The notes below the pieces were generated by a model. That model was not told the origin of the DNA, made no database searches, and saw only the letters and a list, made by a program, of their open reading frames with translations. A DNA stretch of 64,000 bases. It comes from Desulfuromonadaceae bacterium. Lineage in GTDB: Bacteria > Desulfobacterota > Desulfuromonadia > Geobacterales > Pseudopelobacteraceae. Positions 47,923 through 57,471 of the stretch are shown here, one piece after another. The number at the start of each line of letters is the position of its first letter. The stretch's first letter is position 1. The position numbers were made by a program, and so were the translations under genes. Where the stretch lies: positions 196,393 through 260,392 of the forward strand of contig JAQUIG010000001.1 of the NCBI GenBank assembly GCA_028683435.1. Direction: 5' to 3'.

Positions 47923-47949
47923 ATATCGGCATTTTCGCTAAATATATAA
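47923..47949 (-). promoter_or_regulatory. Possible sigma-28 promoter (weak -35)
   Basis: Minus strand GCCGATAT -10 about 50 bp upstream of the TPR gene; -35 TTATATAT matches poorly. Confidence 0.4.
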
Positions 47950-47980
47950 TTGTTTTTTTTGAGTATGATCAAATGTGTAG

Positions 47981-48007
47981 TATAGTTCTTCATATAGATG
48001 TCGATAA
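47981..48007 (+). promoter_or_regulatory. Sigma-28 (FliA) promoter
   Basis: TATAGTTC-N11-GTCGATAA. Confidence 0.7.
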
Positions 48008-48048
48008 GCCATATATAGAGCATATTCGAAGCGCCAGGAGGTCTCCTC

Positions 48049-48237
48049 ATGTCAATGGCACAACTTTCACCCAATAGCGTTATTGCCAATCCTGCACATT
48101 TGAATCCACAGGTCAAGGCAGAGCAGGCAACATCGGCTCCTCAAATTAATCAGGATGCCCTGCAGTCGGTTCAGGCATCGAGGAGCGATACCGTGACAAT
48201 TTCTGCGCAAGCGCTGCAGAAGGCGGCACGTGATTGA
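48049..48237 (+). CDS. Small hypothetical protein, probably flagellar regulon
   Basis: 62 aa; RBS aggagg; ends RSDTVTISAQALQKAARD; preceded by a sigma-28-like promoter. Confidence 0.7.
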   Translation: MSMAQLSPNSVIANPAHLNPQVKAEQATSAPQINQDALQSVQASRSDTVTISAQALQKAARD

Positions 48238-48351
48238 GATAGCAAACAAAGAGAATCAAACAGCTTTGTGAAGCCAAAAAAGTCATTGAAGCGTTAAGCG
48301 CAAAGGTGTATAAACATTATTAATGCCTAAGATGAAGTAGTGGAGGATGCC

Positions 48352-48738
48352 ATGGATGTGAACTCGATAACAGGTGATGCGGCTGCGTACACGTTGCCGT
48401 CTTTGAGTGCGGCTGTCCCTCCAGGTCGGTCAACTACCGTGGCTTCAGCGGCAAATAACCCGCCATCAAGTCAAACGGAGCCGCCAAATGTTGTTGTAAA
48501 GGCCGATAACAAGATTTTTCCTGCGAACAAACAAGCTCCGGATGCAGGCATTGAAAAGCTGAATACGCCTGTTCGGGCAATGAGTCATGTTGTAGAGTCA
48601 TATAATCAGCAGGGGAAGGTACGGATCAAGTTCATGGACAGCAGCAACAATGTCGTCTATCAGATCCCTACGGAGATGGTAGCCAAGATGGAAGATCAAA
48701 TGCTGAAGCCGGAGACTGCCGCTGACGTTGAAGGATAG
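48352..48738 (+). CDS. flaG: FlaG-family flagellar protein
   Basis: VRIKFMDSSNNVVYQIPTEMVAKMEDQM typical of FlaG. Confidence 0.8.
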   Translation: MDVNSITGDAAAYTLPSLSAAVPPGRSTTVASAANNPPSSQTEPPNVVVKADNKIFPANKQAPDAGIEKLNTPVRAMSHVVESYNQQGKVRIKFMDSSNNVVYQIPTEMVAKMEDQMLKPETAADVEG

Positions 48739-48870
48739 ATGGCCCTTTAGATTTCTGACGGCTGTTATAATACTGTTTCATGGGTACCTGACAGGTATGG
48801 GGCTAAGCTTCGTACCTTTTTTTCATCCCGGTGTTCCCCCGCCGCTGGAAACAATTTTCAAGGAGCAGCC

Positions 48871-49857
48871 ATGCAGACAGATAAAGTTGCCATAGGCATA
48901 GATATCGGCGGAACAACCACCGCGTTCGGCTTTGTGGATCGTCAGGGCGGCCTGTTATTCGAGACGACCCTGGACACGCACGCTCATCAGCCGGCAGAGA
49001 CCCTTGTTGCCCGTCTTTGTGACGCTATCGGGAGTTTGCTCAAGGTGCTCCCGCCGCAGGTCAGGCTTTCGGGGATCGGCATCGGCGCCCCCAACGCCAA
49101 TTACCTCCGGGGGACGGTTGAAAATCCGCCTAATCTCAAATGGGGGGCGTCAACCAATCTGGTGGGGCCGTTTCGTCAGCGGTACGATCTGCCGGTCGCG
49201 ATCACCAATGATGCCAACGCCGCCGCAATCGGCGAGCTGCTGTTCGGCGGCGCCCGCGGGATGAAGCATGCAATTGTCATTACGCTCGGAACCGGCCTCG
49301 GAAGCGGCATCATCACCAATGGCGAGCTGCTGTACGGCGCCGACGGCTTCGCCGGTGAACTCGGCCATACGACCGTCGACCCGGGGGGACGGTCGTGCGC
49401 CTGCGGCAAGCGGGGATGTCTGGAGACGTACGTTTCCGCCACCGGCCTCTGCCGGAGCGTTTCCGAGCTGCTGGGACAACGGCGTGATCCGAGCACCCTG
49501 CGGGAGACCTGTTTCAGCCAGTTGACTTCAAAAATGATCTATGAAGCGGCCTGCGCCGGGGACAGCATTGCGCTGGCCGCCTTCGATTTTACGGCTCGTA
49601 TTCTCGGGATGAAGCTGGCCGACGCCGTTGCGCACACGAGCCCCGAAGCGATCTTTCTCTCCGGCGGGCTGGCGGCGGCGGGAGATCTGCTGCTGGCGCC
49701 GACACGGCGCTATCTGGAGGAGTTTCTGTTCACCCCGTACAGAGGGAAGGTAAAACTGCTCCGGTCGGGACTGCCGGAGAGTAGTGGTGCGGTTCTGGGT
49801 GCGGCGGCGCTGGCCTGGCATGAGGTGGACAAGGCAAAAATCACTACGCCCCGCTGA
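48871..49857 (+). CDS. ROK-family sugar kinase/glucokinase
   Basis: AIGIDIGGTTTAFGFVDRQG; ELGHTTVDPGGRSCACGKRGCLETYVS. Confidence 0.93.
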   Translation: MQTDKVAIGIDIGGTTTAFGFVDRQGGLLFETTLDTHAHQPAETLVARLCDAIGSLLKVLPPQVRLSGIGIGAPNANYLRGTVENPPNLKWGASTNLVGPFRQRYDLPVAITNDANAAAIGELLFGGARGMKHAIVITLGTGLGSGIITNGELLYGADGFAGELGHTTVDPGGRSCACGKRGCLETYVSATGLCRSVSELLGQRRDPSTLRETCFSQLTSKMIYEAACAGDSIALAAFDFTARILGMKLADAVAHTSPEAIFLSGGLAAAGDLLLAPTRRYLEEFLFTPYRGKVKLLRSGLPESSGAVLGAAALAWHEVDKAKITTPR

Positions 49858-51853
49858 CCTCCACCGCCACATCATACAGCGTACTCCCGCGACCACCGTC
49901 CGTCAGTCGCTGCGACGTCAGGGCATTGACCCCGCGTTCACCGGGGATGAACTCCCGCCACCAGACCCCTTCGGTGACGACCGTTCCGGCCGGCACCCGC
50001 TCCGAAATCCGCAGTGTAAAACGGACCTCTCCCAGGTCATTGCAGGCGGTCACCGTTTGCCCATCAGCCAGACCACGCACAGCGGCATCTACCCGGTTCA
50101 TCAGCAGCTCCATGCATTTCTGCTTCGAGCGGAGATCGTCCTGCTCATAAAAACTGGAGTTGAGGGCGAACGGCGTGGTCGCCGGCTGCAGGCTGAGCGG
50201 ATAGCCGTCCCGTTCGGCATGGGTCGGGAGGAGGCGCGGCAACGTTTCTTCTTCCCTCACGTTCAGAATTTCAATTTTTCCCGATGGTGTTACCCATTCC
50301 ATCTTCGGCTCGGACTGTGGGGTCAGCATGACCGGCTCCCCCTGCCGCAACTTTTCGGTAACGGCAGCGTCCCGCCAGCGGTTTTCTCCGGCCAGCAGCA
50401 GCTCGATCAGTTCATCGGCCGAAAGGCGGAAAAACGGTTCATTCCACCCCATGCCCTCCGCCAGCAGACTGAACAGTTCCCAGTTGTTTTTTGCTTCACC
50501 GACCGGCGGAATCGCAGCGCTGCAGCGCTGGGCGTGGTAGCTGCCGTAGCAGCGGTACAGATCGGGATGTTCCAGCGAAGAGGTGGCCGGCAGGACGATA
50601 TCGGCATAGCGGGCGGTATCGGTGAGGAAACGTTCGTGGACGACGGTGAACAGCTCCTCCCGCTCCAGGCCGCGGATGACGGCGTTCTGGTCGGGGGCGA
50701 TCGCGGCAGGGTTTGAGTGATAGACATACAGCGACATCACCGGCGGATTGTCCAGTTCGGTCAGCGCCCCCCCCAGCTGATTCATGCTGACGGTTCGCGG
50801 CGAGCCTGCCATAAAATCCTCCCGTGTCACGCACTGCAGTGGAAAGGCTCCTCCGGTGGAGGTGCCGAGAAAGATGCCGCCACCCGGCTTGGTCCAGGCA
50901 CCGACGGCAGCGGGGAGACAACTGATCGTGCGGACGGTCATGGCACCGTTGCCGTAACGCGTCAGGCCGCTCCCCAAACGGATGAAGGGGGCCTTTGCCC
51001 GGGCGTACTCCCGCGCCAGCCGCTCGATGACCCCGGCCGACAGACCGCAAACCTCAGCCATCCGGGCAGGTGAGCAGTTCGGGAGAACCTGAGCCGCCAG
51101 CTCCTTGAAGCCGAGCACGTTGGCGGCGATGAATTCCCGGTCAAGCAGCCCTTCCCGCTCAATGACATGCAGCATCCCGAGCGCCAGAGAGCCATCCCCC
51201 CCGGGGCGGACCAGAAAGGTTTCGTCGGCCGCATCGCAGGTCGGTGTGCGGTAGGTATCGATCGTCCACAACCGGGCACCCTTTCGCCGGGCACTCTGGG
51301 CATCACGCATCGCGTGGATGCTGGTTGCAGCGGCATTGATTCCCCAGAGGATCACCAGATCGCTCTGTTCAACCTCGGCAGGGTCCATCGCCGGCGTATC
51401 CCCCATAAGCGTCTTCCATCCCGCATCCTTGGCGGGCGAACAGATCGTCCGTTCCAGCCGCGACGCTCCCAGCTTGTTGAAAAAGGCGTGGCCGGCATTG
51501 CGCTGCACGAGCCCCATCGTACCGGCATAGGAGTAGGGGAGGATGGCTTCTGCTCCGTGGTCGGCGATGATCACACGCCAGCGGCGGCAGATCGTTGCTG
51601 TCGCCTCTTCCCACGAGATCGGCTCGAATACTCCGTCCCCCTTCTTCCCGGCCCGCCGGAGCGGTGTCGTCAGCCGCCGGGGTGAGTGGACTGTACGCTC
51701 ATAATGCCCCATCTTCGGGCAGAGGAGGCCGCGGGTAACCGGGTGTCCAGGATCGCCGCTGACAGCGGTGGCGCGACAATTTTCAACGGTGACCAGCAGG
51801 CCACAGGCATCGGGGCAGTCATAGGGGCAGACGGAACGGGTTGTTACCGACAT
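49844..51853 (-). CDS. Molybdopterin-dependent oxidoreductase (4Fe-4S)
   Basis: CPYDCPDACGLLVTVENCRATAVSGDPGHPVTRGLLCPKMGHYERTVHSPRRLTTPLRR. Confidence 0.9.
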   Translation of the reverse strand: MSVTTRSVCPYDCPDACGLLVTVENCRATAVSGDPGHPVTRGLLCPKMGHYERTVHSPRRLTTPLRRAGKKGDGVFEPISWEEATATICRRWRVIIADHGAEAILPYSYAGTMGLVQRNAGHAFFNKLGASRLERTICSPAKDAGWKTLMGDTPAMDPAEVEQSDLVILWGINAAATSIHAMRDAQSARRKGARLWTIDTYRTPTCDAADETFLVRPGGDGSLALGMLHVIEREGLLDREFIAANVLGFKELAAQVLPNCSPARMAEVCGLSAGVIERLAREYARAKAPFIRLGSGLTRYGNGAMTVRTISCLPAAVGAWTKPGGGIFLGTSTGGAFPLQCVTREDFMAGSPRTVSMNQLGGALTELDNPPVMSLYVYHSNPAAIAPDQNAVIRGLEREELFTVVHERFLTDTARYADIVLPATSSLEHPDLYRCYGSYHAQRCSAAIPPVGEAKNNWELFSLLAEGMGWNEPFFRLSADELIELLLAGENRWRDAAVTEKLRQGEPVMLTPQSEPKMEWVTPSGKIEILNVREEETLPRLLPTHAERDGYPLSLQPATTPFALNSSFYEQDDLRSKQKCMELLMNRVDAAVRGLADGQTVTACNDLGEVRFTLRISERVPAGTVVTEGVWWREFIPGERGVNALTSQRLTDGGRGSTLYDVAVEVSGA

Positions 51854-51972
51854 GGCGTATGTCCTTTTACTCCTGGAATGTCTGCACGACTATAGCCGAT
51901 TTCAAAAAACATTTGCAGATGAAATCGTTTTGATGCGATAACACCGGAGACTATAAATCTGAGAGGTGTACC

Positions 51973-52533
51973 ATGCCGCAACAATCGGAAATCCTTCATT
52001 ACGCCGTTTCTGTGGTCGGCAAAGACCGCCCCGGCATCGTGGCCGCCATAAGCGAGGGGCTTTTTAACCTCGGCTGCAACATCGCCGATTCCAGCTGCAC
52101 GATGCTGGGTGGCGAGTTTGCGATGATCCTGATTATCTCGCTTAAAAAGCCGTTTAGCAAATCACGGCTGCTTGAGGAGTTGAAACCGGTCTGCGACCGG
52201 ATCGGGATGACGCTGGGGGTTCGGACCCTCCATCCAGACGAGGTTGCCCGTCAGGAGAGTGACAGCGAGATCTGCATGATTTCGGTTTATGGCGCCGACC
52301 AGCCGGGCATCGTGTATCGCGTCACCCGCGAGCTTGCCGCTCTCAATATCAACATCACCGATCTCAATACCAAGCTGATCGGGACCGAGGAGGAGCCGGT
52401 CTACGTATTGATGCTGGAGGTGGCGCTGCCGGACGGCATGACCGCTGAAAAAGTGGAACGTACTCTGGCTGATCTTAAAAAAGAGCTGAACGTGGAGATC
52501 GGTGTTCGGGTCATTACGCCGGTGGCTTTCTAG
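51973..52533 (+). CDS. Double-ACT-domain protein, GcvR-like
   Basis: YAVSVVGKDRPGIVAAISEGLFNLGCNIADSSCTMLGGEFAMILI; ISVYGADQPGIVYRVTRELAALNINITDLNTK. Confidence 0.9.
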   Translation: MPQQSEILHYAVSVVGKDRPGIVAAISEGLFNLGCNIADSSCTMLGGEFAMILIISLKKPFSKSRLLEELKPVCDRIGMTLGVRTLHPDEVARQESDSEICMISVYGADQPGIVYRVTRELAALNINITDLNTKLIGTEEEPVYVLMLEVALPDGMTAEKVERTLADLKKELNVEIGVRVITPVAF

Positions 52534-52535
52534 CT

Positions 52536-53039
52536 ATGGCGGTTCAGCCAATTTTACGTTATCCGCATCCGGTGCTGAAAAAGCTCTGCCATCGGGTTGA
52601 AAAAATCGACCGGAAGATCCATGAGCTGATCACGGATCTTGTTGATACGATGCATGAGGGGCCCGGCTCAGTCGGTGTTGCTGCCTCGCAGATCGGCGTC
52701 ACGCTCCGCGTTTGTGTGGTTGATGTGTCGAAGAACCGTCACGGCAAAGAGAACAACCACGGCCTGCTCCGCATGATCAATCCGGAGATCACCGATCGCA
52801 GCGGTACGGCGACGATGCGCGAGGGGTGTATGAGTGTGCCTGATTACACCGGCGATGTCGATCGGGCCACCGAAATTACGCTGCAGTTCAGCGAGCCGGA
52901 CGGAAACCTCCGTGAGATAACCGCGAGCGGCTTTGAGGCGGTCGCAATCCAGCACGAAATGGACCATCTGGACGGTGTATTGTTCCTGGACCGGGTAACG
53001 AGCATCAAAACCGGGCTGTTCCGGCGAAAGAGCTATTGA
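52536..53039 (+). CDS. def: Peptide deformylase
   Basis: GVAASQIG; EGCMSVPDY; AIQHEMDHLDGVLFLDRV. Confidence 0.95.
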   Translation: MAVQPILRYPHPVLKKLCHRVEKIDRKIHELITDLVDTMHEGPGSVGVAASQIGVTLRVCVVDVSKNRHGKENNHGLLRMINPEITDRSGTATMREGCMSVPDYTGDVDRATEITLQFSEPDGNLREITASGFEAVAIQHEMDHLDGVLFLDRVTSIKTGLFRRKSY

Positions 53040-53059
53040 TTAACTGATGAGGTGAAACC

Positions 53060-53605
53060 ATGCCGGATCTCTTGACTAAAAAAGAACGTAAGGAACTGCT
53101 GAAGATCGCCCGGGAAACGGTTGTTGACTATGTCACAAACCGGAAAGTTCCCGCCGTCACATCAACATCACCGGGGTTGAACCTTCACTCCGGCTGCTTT
53201 GTCACGATTAAAGAGAAGGGGGAGCTGCGTGGGTGCATCGGCAATTTTGTCTCCGACCAGCCGCTTTATCTGCTGGTGCAGGAGATGGCGGTCTCGGCGG
53301 CAACCAGCGATCCCCGTTTTTATCCGATGAAACCAGAGGATCTGGCCGATTTTTCGCTTGATATCTCGGTGCTTTCACCACTGAAAAAGGCCGACTCGGT
53401 CGAGGAGATCAAGGTCGGAATCCACGGCATCTTCATCGTCAAAGGGAGTTATCGCGGCGTGCTGCTGCCTCAGGTGGCCACCGAATACGGCTGGAACCGT
53501 GACCAGTTCCTGCAGCATACCTGCATAAAAGCCGGTCTGCCAAAGGACGCCTGGCAGGGAGAATGTGACATTTATATCTTCAGTGCCCAGGTCTTTGGGG
53601 AGTAA
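53060..53605 (+). CDS. AMMECR1-domain protein
   Basis: GCFVTIKEKGELRGCIGNFVSDQPLYLLVQEMAVSAATSDPRFYPM. Confidence 0.92.
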   Translation: MPDLLTKKERKELLKIARETVVDYVTNRKVPAVTSTSPGLNLHSGCFVTIKEKGELRGCIGNFVSDQPLYLLVQEMAVSAATSDPRFYPMKPEDLADFSLDISVLSPLKKADSVEEIKVGIHGIFIVKGSYRGVLLPQVATEYGWNRDQFLQHTCIKAGLPKDAWQGECDIYIFSAQVFGE

Positions 53606-53630
53606 GCAGAGACCGCAAGAATAAGTCCCC

Positions 53631-53706
53631 CATCAGGCAATTGCCCCAATAATTGACCTCAGGCAATTACCGAGGCAATTATCTCATAATTGACCAACAA
53701 TTGACC
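53631..53706. repeat. Degenerate short repeats (GGTCAATT/GGCAATT)
   Basis: Repeated aggcaatt, aattgacc units between AMMECR1 and the AlbA_2 gene 3' end. Confidence 0.65.
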
Positions 53707-53718
53707 AATAGTGTCAAT

Positions 53719-55425
53719 TCAGGGTCGATCCTTAGTTTGCAAATACCAGAAAGCCCCAGCACCATGGCCGGATGAGAAAATCTGGCCATCTGCCTCAAGC
53801 TCCTTAAGCACCCCAGTCACTTGCTTTCGGCCAAGATCAGAAAAGTTCCGTATATCCTTGTTACTGAGCGGGCGCTCCTTAACAAGCGAGAGAATGCGAA
53901 CCTTGATGGCCTCTCTGTCCAACCTTCTGGTCATGTCATAGGTTGCGCCATCACTCAGAATCGCTGCAGAACGACGGGACAGTCGATAGACAGTGCCACG
54001 CCCTGTGCCGCTATGTTCCAGCATGAGCAGATTGGTTTCAAGTGAAGCAAGCTTTTCTTTCAGACGACGGTCATCATAGGGGTAAGCTTCGCGTACTTCA
54101 TTCCATTGTGCTTCATGCCGTCGGCGGAAAAAGTGTAAGAGCAGAAGGTCATCCACATCCAGATAAGCTCCGTTAACGTCGACCAGAAGATCCAGTAATG
54201 CCTTGAATGCAGTATCAACCTTCTGTCCAGGGAACGTCACCCTGACCGTTTGGCCAATCTCGTCAAAGCTCGGAGGTTCCTTGCCTTCTTCCAACAGGGC
54301 TCTAAAGATTCTTGGGACACCAAGATTCTGACGGTTCGCCAGCCGAGTCGCAAGCAGAACCGTCTCAACCAGATACCGGTTTCTTGTGACTGGTGGGTGG
54401 TGGAGGATGTTTGCAGGGGTCACACCGCCTGAAAATCCACCTGGGCTGTTTATCTCAAACCGGTCGCGGTAATGGCGGATAAAAACCATCCCCGGAATAG
54501 AATAGTCTCGATGGGCAAAGGCATTCAACAACGCTTCACGCAGGGCGATGGTCGGATATTGTGGAAATTCCGGGTGAAAAAGTCCGGATTGAACAATTGT
54601 GACAGGATTGTTCTGTCCCAAAAGCAGCATGATCTTGTCCAGCGCCACCAAGATACAGTCACGACCACCGAATGGCTGGGTCTCGTAATCGGTGTCGGTA
54701 CGCATGCGACTGTATTTCCACTCATGATTTGGCGCATGGATGGCAAGCACATCATCCCTTCCAGCAACCAAAAGACCGGCCAGGGTCAAACGTCCATCCT
54801 TGAAAAACCCGAGTTTGCTGCATAAATCATAGTCATCACAGGCCAAGAGGTCGCTGGGGGCTCTCATGCTCTTCATCTCTCGTCTCAAAATCTCAAGCGC
54901 TGCGAGTGATATGGCTTTGAAGGGCTCTTCAATTGGCAAAACGGATGACGTCTGATCACTGAGGCCTGCTCTTTCGCGTAATTGCCGCAGCAGAGAGCCG
55001 GTCAGCGGTTTACAGTCCTTACCTATCCGCATCCATCCCTTGCCTGATGTCGTGGTATATGGAGGCATGGACGGATAGACGTGCATCAACAGAAGGCGAC
55101 GTGGGCCATACACCAACCATTCGAACTGAACCGGCAACTTAGGGTCGATACAATCGTACAAAGTGGCTTTCAACGCTTCCAAATCAGGGGCAAAGTCGAT
55201 TCCGATAATTGCTTTATCACAGCCGGTTACTCGCTCCCTCACACCAAAGACCACCGTACCACCTGAAGCATTACCAAAGCATATCGCCATTTCCTTGGCA
55301 AGCTCGCGCAACTTAGCCTCAGTGGGGCACTCCTTGAAGTCAAGGGTTTCGGATTCAAGTTCATCGGCAATCTGCTCCTCAAGCAGCGGGAGCAGGGACA
55401 GGACTTTTTCGGGTGAATGGGCCAC
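53719..55425 (-). CDS. AlbA_2-domain ATP-binding protein (Schlafen-AlbA/HATPase_c_4 type) with winged-helix C-terminus
   Basis: ESETLDFKECPTEAKLRELAKEMAICFGNASGGTVVFGVRE; REALLNAFAHRDYSIPG...RFEINSPGGFSGGVTP. Confidence 0.88.
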   Translation of the reverse strand: MAHSPEKVLSLLPLLEEQIADELESETLDFKECPTEAKLRELAKEMAICFGNASGGTVVFGVRERVTGCDKAIIGIDFAPDLEALKATLYDCIDPKLPVQFEWLVYGPRRLLLMHVYPSMPPYTTTSGKGWMRIGKDCKPLTGSLLRQLRERAGLSDQTSSVLPIEEPFKAISLAALEILRREMKSMRAPSDLLACDDYDLCSKLGFFKDGRLTLAGLLVAGRDDVLAIHAPNHEWKYSRMRTDTDYETQPFGGRDCILVALDKIMLLLGQNNPVTIVQSGLFHPEFPQYPTIALREALLNAFAHRDYSIPGMVFIRHYRDRFEINSPGGFSGGVTPANILHHPPVTRNRYLVETVLLATRLANRQNLGVPRIFRALLEEGKEPPSFDEIGQTVRVTFPGQKVDTAFKALLDLLVDVNGAYLDVDDLLLLHFFRRRHEAQWNEVREAYPYDDRRLKEKLASLETNLLMLEHSGTGRGTVYRLSRRSAAILSDGATYDMTRRLDREAIKVRILSLVKERPLSNKDIRNFSDLGRKQVTGVLKELEADGQIFSSGHGAGAFWYLQTKDRP

Positions 55426-55634
55426 AATATATTACCGCCTTTAGTCAATGTGTAGACGCGACACTTACGTTGCTTCCTTAGCCGCTGATTCCCAACTTAT
55501 TTTGTATGTGGTTGAGACAGTCCTCGTCGGTGACCGAGGTTTAGAACAGGTTTATCTGGTCTTCTGCAAATTTCTTACGAGCAAGATGCCGTTTGCCTTG
55601 AATCGTCTCAAAGCTCACAAAAAACTAAAAAACT

Positions 55635-55768
55635 GGGACAGATCAATTTGATTCTAATGATCATCTTTTGTAGACCTACCTAATCCCGCTGCATCAACTG
55701 TTCATTAGTTATAAATAGATCTGTCCCGCATTTATACCGATAAATAGATCTGTCCCGCATTTATACCG
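55635..55768. repeat. Inverted/tandem repeat around gggacagatc / gatctgtccc
   Basis: gggacagatcaattt at 55635 and two exact tandem 29-bp copies of ataaatagatctgtcccgcatttataccg at 55711-55768. Confidence 0.8.
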
Positions 55769-55777
55769 CATTTATAC

Positions 55778-55919
55778 GCTGCCGCAGGTGGCGACTGAAT
55801 ACGGCTGGAACCGTGACCAGTTCCTGCAGCATACCTGCGTAAAAGCCGGTCTGACAAAGGACGCCTGGCAGGGGGAGTGTGATATTTATATCTTCAGCGC
55901 CCAGGTCTTTGGGGAGTAA
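55778..55919 (+). pseudogene. Displaced 3' end of the AMMECR1 gene
   Basis: 142 bp with 133/142 identity to 53464-53605, same stop codon; no 5' portion. Confidence 0.92.
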
Positions 55920-55921
55920 AT

Positions 55922-56794
55922 CTACAGCAACCCGCGCACAATCTCTTCGAACTCGCCGGCAAGCGGCGCCTTTACACTTATTTCCATCTTCTTTGTATTC
56001 TGAAACTTCATAACCGAACAATGCAGCATCATCCGCCTCGCCGCGCCGCCGTCGTAAGTAGCATCGCCTAAAATCGGCAGGCCGACCGAGGCAAGATGCA
56101 CCCTGATCTGGTGGGTGCGGCCGGTCAGCGGCCTCGCTTCCACCAATGAGATATCACCTGATGTCGCCACCGTCCGAAATTCGGTGACAGCCGCTTTGCC
56201 GCCTTCAACGATCCCGTAACGTGCCGAGGCGACCTTGCCGATCGGCGCGTCCACCGTCCACCGCTCCTGATCGGGGCGTCCGGAAACCAGCGCCAGATAG
56301 AGTTTGTCAACCAGGCCATCCTGAAACAGCTTGGAGAGTCGAGCGGCACTCTGCCGGTTTTTCGGGAAGAGCATCGCTCCCGACGTGCCGCGATCGAGGC
56401 GGTGGACAACCCGGGCCGGTTCACTGCTCCCGGCCGCCTTGAAATATTCGGTCACCCAGTATTCGAGCGTCCCTTTCAGCTGATACGGGGTGCGCTGGCT
56501 GTTGATCCCGGCCGGCTTGTTGACGGCGATCAGCTCCTCATCCTCATACAGCAGCGCCTCGGGGGGCAGCTGCAGTTCCTTAAAGCGCCCCGTTTCCATG
56601 ACGCCGATCTCGATGACGTCACCCGCCTTGACACTCCTCGATGCCACCCGCACCAGCGCAACGTTGATCGTACAGCCGCCACGGTCGATGATACGGCGCG
56701 CCTCTGATTTGCTGACCCCCGGACAGAGGGTACTGATCGCATCATCGAGCCGGCTGCCGTTCTGCTCTTTTCCTACATTTTTTCGTAGTATCAT
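55922..56794 (-). CDS. RluA-family pseudouridine synthase
   Basis: VVHRLDRGTSGAMLFPKNRQSAARLSKLFQDGLVDKLYLALVSG; ARPLTGRTHQIRVHLASVGLPILGD; start at MILRKNVG. Confidence 0.92.
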   Translation of the reverse strand: MILRKNVGKEQNGSRLDDAISTLCPGVSKSEARRIIDRGGCTINVALVRVASRSVKAGDVIEIGVMETGRFKELQLPPEALLYEDEELIAVNKPAGINSQRTPYQLKGTLEYWVTEYFKAAGSSEPARVVHRLDRGTSGAMLFPKNRQSAARLSKLFQDGLVDKLYLALVSGRPDQERWTVDAPIGKVASARYGIVEGGKAAVTEFRTVATSGDISLVEARPLTGRTHQIRVHLASVGLPILGDATYDGGAARRMMLHCSVMKFQNTKKMEISVKAPLAGEFEEIVRGLL

Positions 56795-56879
56795 GCCGTT
56801 CGTAGTACCCTTTTTAGCCCCCGAAGGCAAACAAATCCTTTGTGGCAAAAGCCTCCTCGTTCTGCTATCCTTCGCCACT

Positions 56880-57470
56880 ATGACTGATGCCAACTGCACA
56901 TCCATAGCGGCACTGCGCGGACCGGTGCCGCTATCGCACCTGTTTCTGCGCAACTTTCTGCGTGACGGGGACAGCGCCGTTGACGCAACCTGCGGCAACG
57001 GCCATGACACCCTGCTGCTGGCCGGACTGGTCGGCGCTCGCGGCCACGTCTGGGGCTTCGATATTCAACCTCAAGCGATTGATGAGACCGGTCGCAGGCT
57101 GGCAGGAGCGGAGCTGTCGAACCGGGTAACGCTGCTGCAGAGAGGACATGAAGAGTTGGCAGAGTATGTCACCGTTCCGCTGCAGGCTGTGCTGTTCAAT
57201 CTCGGCTATCGACCGGGTGGTGATCGCAGCATCATTACCCGGCCGGGTACAACGGTTGCCGCGCTTGAACAATCACTGACTCTGCTTGCAGCCGGCGGCA
57301 TTGTGCTGGTGGCGGTTTACCCTGGACACGGTGGCGGCGCGGAAGAGCAATCCACCGTCGACGGGTGGGCCGCGCGTCTCGATCCGCGGACACATCATTG
57401 TTGGCGCATGGGACAGACCAACGTCACCCCGGATGCGCCTTACCTGCTGCTTGCCCAGAGGTCGCTCTGA
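56880..57470 (+). CDS. Class I SAM-dependent methyltransferase (rRNA-methyltransferase-like)
   Basis: DGDSAVDATCGNGHDTLLLAGLVGARGHVWGFDIQPQAIDETGRRL; VLFNLGYRPGGD. Confidence 0.87.
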   Translation: MTDANCTSIAALRGPVPLSHLFLRNFLRDGDSAVDATCGNGHDTLLLAGLVGARGHVWGFDIQPQAIDETGRRLAGAELSNRVTLLQRGHEELAEYVTVPLQAVLFNLGYRPGGDRSIITRPGTTVAALEQSLTLLAAGGIVLVAVYPGHGGGAEEQSTVDGWAARLDPRTHHCWRMGQTNVTPDAPYLLLAQRSL

Positions 57471-57471
57471 C

